DNA of 6,701 bases, from assembly GCA_903912795.1 (NCBI GenBank), contig CAIWIS010000102.1, positions 1-6,701 of the forward strand, written 5' to 3'. This document shows positions 1-5,012 of the stretch, in pieces. Both the position numbers and the translations under genes were made by a program. The notes beneath the pieces are model-generated. The model was not told the DNA's origin, searched no databases, and saw nothing but the letters and a program-made list of their open reading frames with translations. This stretch comes from an uncultured Bacteroidales bacterium (GTDB taxonomy: Bacteria > Bacteroidota > Bacteroidia > Bacteroidales > Paludibacteraceae). Numbering within the stretch: the stretch's first letter is position 1; each line of letters starts with the position of its first letter.

Positions 1-427
1 CTTCACCAAGTTCAGGGTCGGTTCCTTCATCTGCACCTCCGGTAAATCCATCAATCAAACCATAAACTGAAAATTCGTTTGCCGACGAAGCTGTAGTTGC
101 TAGGGTAAGTTTAAGTTTAGAGTTTAATACCTTAGCAGATATCGACGATAAATCGAAACGTAAGTAAGTGGTATAATTTCCTCCGTTAAAGCCTGCATTT
201 CGTATGGCCGCATTATTTCTGGAACCTACATTCAACGTTGCATTTCCGCCTCCTTGTACCTGACCATCGGCTCCAGTACCGGCTGAAGTGGTTAAATGAA
301 TCCAATCATCAGCTGATGCCACAGGCCTGAGAGTTTGAAACTTATTAACTGCAGCAAAAGACAATAAAGAAATTGGGAGAAGAGTAAAAACGTAAAAAGC
401 AAATTTAAAGGTAAATAGTTTTTTCAT
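1..427 (-). CDS. Secreted DNRLRE/CBM96-like carbohydrate-binding protein, N-terminal part
   Basis: Reading the minus strand from an ATG at 427 gives 142 codons with no stop, running off the window at position 1, so the C-terminus is missing. The start is supported by a Met-Lys-Lys N-terminus followed by a hydrophobic stretch and a probable signal-peptidase site near residues 24-26 (LLSFAA). After it comes a segment beginning DDWIHL, a Gly/Asn-rich stretch with LNVGSRNN, then TTYLRFDLSSISAKV and LNSKLKLTLA. The 'YLRFDLSSI...A.L.L' pattern is the hallmark of DNRLRE/CBM96-type beta-sandwich domains, which occur in secreted Bacteroidota proteins next to polysaccharide lyases; some CBM96 members bind alginate. 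It is divergently oriented from the enzyme operon. A catalytic module or a type IX secretion tail could follow outside the window, so the full function is open. No Shine-Dalgarno sequence is visible. Confidence 0.75.
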   Translation of the reverse strand, partial: MKKLFTFKFAFYVFTLLPISLLSFAAVNKFQTLRPVASADDWIHLTTSAGTGADGQVQGGGNATLNVGSRNNAAIRNAGFNGGNYTTYLRFDLSSISAKVLNSKLKLTLATTASSANEFSVYGLIDGFTGGADEGTDPELGE

Positions 428-506
428 TATATTCCAATTAATGGTTACACATTTTTTTTGAGTTTTAATACGCAGTGCAAAAATCAATATAATTTCAAGT
501 TTTATC

Positions 507-538
507 TAACCTTATGTTATCAATGATGGGTAAACAAA
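507..538 (-). promoter_or_regulatory. Weak Bacteroidota-type promoter candidate for the DNRLRE gene
   Basis: On the minus strand TTTG (538-535) is followed after 20 bases by TAAGGTTA (514-507). The spacing fits the Bacteroidota -33 (TTTG) / -7 (TAnnTTTG) arrangement, but the -7 box matches only four of six defined positions. It would give a leader of about 70 nt before the ATG at 427. Chance occurrence is quite possible in such AT-rich DNA. Confidence 0.2.
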
Positions 539-575
539 GAATTTATTTATGTTTTAATGTCTCTAAAAGGAGTAT

Positions 576-589
576 ATATCGTTCGATAT
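576..589. repeat. Short inverted repeat, possible operator
   Basis: ATATCG-TT-CGATAT: perfect 6-bp arms around a 2-bp spacer, placed roughly 150 bp upstream of the minus-strand gene and 310 bp upstream of the plus-strand operon. It is too short and lacks a T-run of terminator type, so a dimeric regulator binding site is the more natural reading, but no regulator is in the window. Confidence 0.3.
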
Positions 590-699
590 TTTTTAAATGT
601 CTATTAATCTGCATTATATGTAATTTGTGTCATTTGAATGAAATATAGTTGATTCTATCTTTTGAGCAAAAAACACCCCTTTAAATAGTATAACTTTAA

Positions 700-707
700 T
701 ACTTTTG
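700..707 (+). promoter_or_regulatory. Candidate -7 box (TAnnTTTG) for the three-gene operon
   Basis: TACTTTTG matches the Bacteroidota sigma-ABfr -7 consensus TAnnTTTG at every defined base. No TTTG lies at the usual 19-23 nt upstream spacing; the nearest, at 661-664, is about 35 nt away, so only half of the promoter is supported. If used, transcription would start near 714 and leave a leader of roughly 185 nt before the ATG at 901, which would contain the direct repeat at 775-797. Confidence 0.35.
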
Positions 708-774
708 CAAATAGAATTTCAATAATTCCATTTCATAGATTTAAATGTTGCTTTTATAGGAATTCAATAACTTC

Positions 775-797
775 AATTTGATGTTGAAATTTGATGT
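775..797 (+). repeat. Direct repeat AATTTGATGT x2, 13-nt period
   Basis: AATTTGATGT occurs exactly at 775-784 and again at 788-797. The first copy also sits between TTCAA (772-776) and TTGAA (784-788) inverted arms. The position, about 105 bp before the proposed ATG, suits a regulator site, but if the promoter box at 700-707 is real the repeat would be in the transcribed leader. Function is inference only. Confidence 0.4.
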
Positions 798-900
798 AGA
801 TAAAATGAATCAAACAAAATAAATAGTGATTTTCAGGATAATGAGATACTTATAAATGGAATAAAAAAGTACAAACAAGTTGAAAAAAATAATTATCGAT

Positions 901-2739
901 ATGAAAAATAAGAGTCAAATAATTCCATTTCTTTTGGTTTTGATGATTACAAGTGTTTTCTCAGCTAACCAAAACAAGAAAACGAACAATACATTAAAGC
1001 CAAAGGGCCTTGAATTAAAAATTATGCCCATAAGGCTACCTATTGCTACCGATTTATCGAAAATAAAATATTATGACTTTGATAAAGACGGTGATATCGA
1101 TGCTTTGGAATACTCTGTTAAAGGAATTCATACTTTATGGATTGATGATGATGATGATATGAAAAATGGTGATATGGAAGGTGATATGGACAACGATTGC
1201 CTCTGTATTGATAAGGATAATGATGGAGTTTTTGCGGGTCCTTGGGATTTTTGTGTTGATTTCCGGGATACTAATAATGATGGAATTGCAGATATTGAAA
1301 CAGTGATTGAAAATGGTGATCCTACTATCAGGGGCCAATGGGATTGGAATAGTAATTTGGTTTGGTTTTTTAATGATAAAAAAGACAACAAGTTTGCCTA
1401 TATCGATTGGGATAAAATACTTCACAGAGGCTGGGAACATAATGCTCATTGCAATTTCCTGACTGATTATTCTGGTCAGACTATGTTCACAAAAATGAGT
1501 GTATCTTCCTTTAGAATCAATGATTTGCGTTATTCCTGGGAAAATCCGTTCATATTTTATGATGAGGCTGGTAAAGGATTTAGCAATATGTCAATTCGAT
1601 TTGTAGAAGACCCAATTTTCAGAAATAAACCTAGTCATATCGAAGGACCAAAAGAAGATAAATGTTTTGATAATTTGGATAAAAATATTGATGTTGTTTT
1701 TAAAGGGAAAATAGATGCAGCATATATTTCACTTGATATTGATAAAGATGCAGGGCCTACAAAAGAATTTAATTTTGACATGACCCTAATGTTCAAGGGC
1801 AAAGGTTATAATTATAGTAATGATAAATATCCTTTGGGTGGACCGGATGGTTTGAAAGATGCTGATAAATTCTTATACGATGCTCGTTGGAGACATCTTA
1901 AAGAGCTTATTTTTCCGCCTCGAGATTCAGCATGGTCAATAATATTTAATAAAAGCAAATGGGATAAATGTTGGTTTACATTCGACGAGGATGATGATTG
2001 TGGGCGTTGGGAGCGTGTGGAATTGTACGATCCGAAAGATTTATTTAAAGTTGGTCGCGATAATGGTGGACTTGACAACAATCCACAAGCCGATGCAGCT
2101 GGCGATCGTGGCGAATGGGATCAGGATAACTCTGGGCAAGGCAAACTGTATATTGGCAAATTCGATGGTAAGTTTCACTTATATGGCGCTGAATGGGGCG
2201 CCTGGCGTATCGACCAAAATGCACAATCATTTCAGGGATACGGCGGTCTGTACGAAAATACAATTTTAGGTAATAGAATCCAGGAGATACCTGTTAAATT
2301 TCCAACTATAAAATATACAGATACTGACAATAATGGATTTTCTGATTTAATTGAATTTGATATGGATGGAGATCGTGTATTTGAAACAAAATTATCCTAT
2401 AAAAGTCTGAATATAAGCGATAATTGCGAATTAATTAATACAGGCGAACATAACTTCAAATCCTTGAATCTGGTTTATTCAAAAATGGTTGAAAAATCGT
2501 GGAATACTGCTATGGATGCCATGAACTTGAGTATTAGCAACCGAATAAATGTGAGTTGGTATAGCTTATTTATGAATCCCAAAACAATTTCGCAGAAATA
2601 CAATAATGCGTTTTGGATTAATTTTTATATCTACAAAGATTTAAAAGCTTGGGCAAAAACACATAAGAAAGATTCACTTTCGATAGAACTTGACAAGGCT
2701 TATTTATTGGGCGATTGGACAGGAATTAAGCTTAACTAA
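901..2739 (+). CDS. Secreted Asp-rich protein with EF-hand-like calcium loops, unknown function
   Basis: A 612-residue protein that I cannot assign to a characterised family. I chose the ATG at 901 over an in-frame TTG at 880 because it gives a compact signal peptide: short charged N-terminus, hydrophobic core PFLLVLMITSVFSA, likely cleavage near residue 22. Calcium-type loops are clear: residues 59-70 (Asp at 59, 61, 63, 65, 67, Gly64, Glu70) and 474-485 (Asp474, Asp476, Asn478, Gly479, Asp482, Glu485) fit the 12-position EF-hand loop. DKDNDG (104-109) and DTNNDGIADIE (123-133) are related, and 82-99 is an acidic run. The centre is rich in aromatics, with blocks such as DEDDDCGRWERVELYDP (362-378), GGLDNNPQAD (389-398), GDRGEWDQD (401-409) and FDGKFHLYGAEWGAWRID (421-438), which look like conserved core. 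It is the first gene of the apparent operon, 35 bp before a glycosidase. A glycan-binding protein, scaffold or unrecognised enzyme are all possible. No membrane anchor or lipobox is seen. Confidence 0.85.
   Translation: MKNKSQIIPFLLVLMITSVFSANQNKKTNNTLKPKGLELKIMPIRLPIATDLSKIKYYDFDKDGDIDALEYSVKGIHTLWIDDDDDMKNGDMEGDMDNDCLCIDKDNDGVFAGPWDFCVDFRDTNNDGIADIETVIENGDPTIRGQWDWNSNLVWFFNDKKDNKFAYIDWDKILHRGWEHNAHCNFLTDYSGQTMFTKMSVSSFRINDLRYSWENPFIFYDEAGKGFSNMSIRFVEDPIFRNKPSHIEGPKEDKCFDNLDKNIDVVFKGKIDAAYISLDIDKDAGPTKEFNFDMTLMFKGKGYNYSNDKYPLGGPDGLKDADKFLYDARWRHLKELIFPPRDSAWSIIFNKSKWDKCWFTFDEDDDCGRWERVELYDPKDLFKVGRDNGGLDNNPQADAAGDRGEWDQDNSGQGKLYIGKFDGKFHLYGAEWGAWRIDQNAQSFQGYGGLYENTILGNRIQEIPVKFPTIKYTDTDNNGFSDLIEFDMDGDRVFETKLSYKSLNISDNCELINTGEHNFKSLNLVYSKMVEKSWNTAMDAMNLSISNRINVSWYSLFMNPKTISQKYNNAFWINFYIYKDLKAWAKTHKKDSLSIELDKAYLLGDWTGIKLN
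1144..1190 (+). repeat. Short in-gene repeats encoding an acidic run
   Basis: Five consecutive GAT codons (1144-1158) are followed by two exact copies of GGTGATATGGA (1168-1178 and 1180-1190) with a 12-nt period. They encode Asp82-86 and the NGDMEGDMD segment between the first two calcium-type loops. This looks like local slippage or duplication expanding an acidic linker, and the frame stays open. Confidence 0.6.
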
Positions 2740-2774
2740 AAATTACAAAAATCTTAAATCACAATATAATATAC

Positions 2775-4934
2775 ATGAAAAAGTCATTCATCATCAATGC
2801 TTTGTTAGTCATTGCTACATCCGTTTTTTGTCAGCAAAGTATAAAACCAATCACAATTGAAATATTGAAAGGGAGCAAAATGGATAAAAACATGGGGCCA
2901 AACCTTTACAACCGAACTTCGAGAGTTGATGTTCATGTCTCAGGTAATGTCAGTCATTTTCAAATGGTTGGCAACGAAAAACTTGTGGAATTTTTCCCAA
3001 TTCTCCAATTATCAGAAAGTTATTTCTATTATAATCAACAGTTTTATAAATGCGATGAAGCTGATAAGATAAATTACAAATACAAATTAAATTCAGTAGA
3101 GGTTGATTATTCTTTTATTGAATTGCCTTTTACAATTTCCAAAAAAATATACATGCACCCCGCGCAGAAAACCTTGGTTCAGCATGTTTATGTGAAAAAT
3201 GGCTCCAGTATTTCTCAAAAGGTATTTTTCCTCGAAAAAGCAAAATTCACCATGGGAGATCCATTTTATCTGAATATGACTGTTTCAAGCAATAAAGAAC
3301 TATTGGCTTTGGGTTGTGATGGATTTGTTGTACGCAATGTGCTTGATCCGGAGTATGTGGCAGAATTTTACATGATTGCTCCCAAAATCACCAAAGTTTT
3401 TACACGCGACGATAATGTTAAGAGACAGTTTGAAGTGCTTAAAAAACCTTGGGGTGGACTTCTTTGGCAAATTCGGACTTCCGAGGATTTTTCTACCTTT
3501 CTTCAATCGGAACTTACTGTTGCAGCCAATTCAACCGAAGAATTGCTCGTTATGTATGGAGCTGGATTTAATGAAAATGAGGCTATTAAGGGCATTTCAG
3601 AAGTTGCAGACCTTCAAAAGAAGAATCAGCTAGCTTTGCAATTTGAAAAGGAAATTGAACTTACAGGCAATAAATTAAACATGATCAATACTCCCGATAC
3701 CTTTTTTAATCAAGTATACGGAATCTCAAATAAACTGGTTCATCAAATTTTCGACATCAAAAGAGGTTCAATTGTAACACCCGGACATGGTTATACCGAG
3801 TTTTATATGCGCGATTCGCACTGGCAAATCAGAGGATTACTTGCAGCAGGTAAATACGAAGACGTTAAAACCTTGTTGGAACACATGCTGAAATATCAGA
3901 CAAAAGAAGGTTTTTTTCCAACAAATATTTTTTTAAACGGAGAACCCGAGTACTATGTTGGCACACCCGATATCGACAGTCCTATTTTGGTAGTAATGAA
4001 CATTTTGGAATATGTAAAATGGACCGGAGACTACGATTTTGCGCTGAAAAATTGGGATAAAATTGAACTAACTTTAAAGTATCTCAAAACGAGAGACGAA
4101 AATAATGACGGATTTTTGGAGCAGGTAGGTGGTCAGGATTGGCTCGATTGCGCTCACCGATTTGGTGTGGTAAATTATTGTCAGGGAATTTATTTCAGAA
4201 TGCTAACTCAGCTGACCGATCTGGCTCAAATTCTGAAGAAGAATGATGAAGCTAAAGAATACAAAGCTATTTCGACTAAAATGAAAGCCAATTTCGATAA
4301 AGTGTTTTGGAATGAAAAGCTTGGATTTTATGCAGATTTTATCTCAGGAACAAACAGAACGCCGGTTGTAACACAAGATGCTTGCCTTGCTTTTGCATTT
4401 GGTTTAGCAACTGACATAAAAAAGATTCAGGCACACTTGAATAAACTCAAGACAACTTGTTGGGGCGAATGGGGGCCTCGTTTACAGGACTTTGTTCCTG
4501 AAAGCGAATCGACCTGCGGTGCACCGGGTTTTTATGTGAATGGTGGTGTTTGGTTGTGGACAACTGCATTCGAAGCTTATTCTCATTTTAAATTTGGTAA
4601 TCCCGAAGATGGAATTAAAGCTATTGAAATGATAAAAAAATATGATTTCGGGCAAAATCCGTATAATCAGTATTTTCTTGATAATAATGAATGGCACGAT
4701 GGACTTAACGGGTTAAATTGCGAGGATTTCTACAAACAAAGCCGAAACTTTACAACCGGTTCAGGCTCTATGATTTGGGCAGTTGTTGAAGGACTTTATG
4801 GGTTGGATATTAGTATGGACGGTACTGTAAAATGGAATCCACATTTTCCAAAAGAGTGGAAAGATAAACAAGTATCTATTAATGGTTTGAGAATAAGAAA
4901 TAAATTAATTGACAAACAGCTTATCTGTAAATGA
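2775..4934 (+). CDS. Secreted six-hairpin glycosidase, (alpha/alpha)6 barrel, family not assigned
   Basis: A 719-residue predicted exported glycoside hydrolase. The signal peptide is MKKSFIINALLVIATSVFC, with cleavage likely before Gln20. Residues about 25-290 are beta-strand rich (N-terminal super-sandwich); about 305-675 form the helical barrel. Barrel landmarks resemble glycogen-debranching (GDE_C/GH133), GH63 and GH94-like enzymes: GYTEFYMRDSHWQIRG (339-354) with the RDSxW motif, DENNDGFLEQ (441-450) leading to GGQDWLDC (452-459), and PGFYVNGGVWLW (584-595). Asp347, Asp455, Asp458, Glu565, Glu576 and Glu578 are candidate acidic catalytic or binding residues, but I cannot pick the pair. 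GSGSMIWAVVEGLYGL (662-677) and VKWNPHFPKEW (685-695) mark the start of the usual C-terminal beta domain, which ends early. The ATG follows the EF-hand gene by 35 bp without a Shine-Dalgarno sequence. Export and a lyase neighbour argue for action on an external polysaccharide or its oligosaccharides rather than on glycogen. Confidence 0.85.
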   Translation: MKKSFIINALLVIATSVFCQQSIKPITIEILKGSKMDKNMGPNLYNRTSRVDVHVSGNVSHFQMVGNEKLVEFFPILQLSESYFYYNQQFYKCDEADKINYKYKLNSVEVDYSFIELPFTISKKIYMHPAQKTLVQHVYVKNGSSISQKVFFLEKAKFTMGDPFYLNMTVSSNKELLALGCDGFVVRNVLDPEYVAEFYMIAPKITKVFTRDDNVKRQFEVLKKPWGGLLWQIRTSEDFSTFLQSELTVAANSTEELLVMYGAGFNENEAIKGISEVADLQKKNQLALQFEKEIELTGNKLNMINTPDTFFNQVYGISNKLVHQIFDIKRGSIVTPGHGYTEFYMRDSHWQIRGLLAAGKYEDVKTLLEHMLKYQTKEGFFPTNIFLNGEPEYYVGTPDIDSPILVVMNILEYVKWTGDYDFALKNWDKIELTLKYLKTRDENNDGFLEQVGGQDWLDCAHRFGVVNYCQGIYFRMLTQLTDLAQILKKNDEAKEYKAISTKMKANFDKVFWNEKLGFYADFISGTNRTPVVTQDACLAFAFGLATDIKKIQAHLNKLKTTCWGEWGPRLQDFVPESESTCGAPGFYVNGGVWLWTTAFEAYSHFKFGNPEDGIKAIEMIKKYDFGQNPYNQYFLDNNEWHDGLNGLNCEDFYKQSRNFTTGSGSMIWAVVEGLYGLDISMDGTVKWNPHFPKEWKDKQVSINGLRIRNKLIDKQLICK

Positions 4935-4949
4935 TATTTTATTTCATAG

Positions 4950-4976
4950 TATTTGGTATTTTTGTTTGGCCAAATA
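4950..4976 (+). promoter_or_regulatory. Intergenic site before the lyase: possible -7 box and weak inverted repeat
   Basis: TATTTTTG (4957-4964) is a perfect TAnnTTTG match and would start transcription about 40 nt before the ATG at 5013, but no TTTG is found at the -33 distance. The same stretch has TATTTGG/CCAAATA arms (4950-4956 and 4970-4976, 13-nt loop) and the 10-bp palindrome TTTGGCCAAA (4965-4974). It could be an internal promoter with an operator, or nothing. There is no clean intrinsic terminator. Confidence 0.25.
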
Positions 4977-5012
4977 ATTTGTATTTAATTTTATAACTAA
5001 TTCAAGATAAAA

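Larger units (their letters stand above)
428..900. promoter_or_regulatory. Divergent intergenic region between the DNRLRE gene and the enzyme operon
   Basis: About 470 very AT-rich bases with no credible gene on either strand. Because the flanking genes point away from each other, both promoters should lie here. Visible elements, listed separately, are an inverted repeat, a perfect TAnnTTTG match on the plus strand, a direct repeat upstream of the operon start, and a weaker minus-strand promoter candidate. I see no tRNA, rRNA or strong terminator hairpin. Confidence 0.7.

Noticed and set aside
880..900. In-frame TTG start seven codons upstream of the EF-hand gene ATG
   Set aside because: It only adds MKKIIID before a complete signal peptide that starts at the ATG at 901; TTG starts are rarer and neither site has a Shine-Dalgarno sequence to favour it.
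721..931. 14-nt exact repeat AATAATTCCATTTC at 721-734 and 918-931
   Set aside because: One copy lies within the signal-peptide codons of the EF-hand gene, and a single AT-rich 14-mer match is plausible by chance in a window of this size.
1128..2269. Several 70-104 residue open frames overlapping the EF-hand gene, mostly on the minus strand
   Set aside because: They overlap a long coding gene, have low-complexity Ser/Ile-rich products that are complements of Asp codons, and have no domain or start signal.
3300..4697. Short open frames overlapping the glycosidase gene on both strands
   Set aside because: The glycosidase frame is continuous with recognisable motifs, and the overlapping products resemble nothing.
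4950..4976. Intrinsic terminator after the glycosidase gene
   Set aside because: The 7-bp stem is AT-rich with a 13-nt loop and is not followed by a T-run, so termination is not supported.
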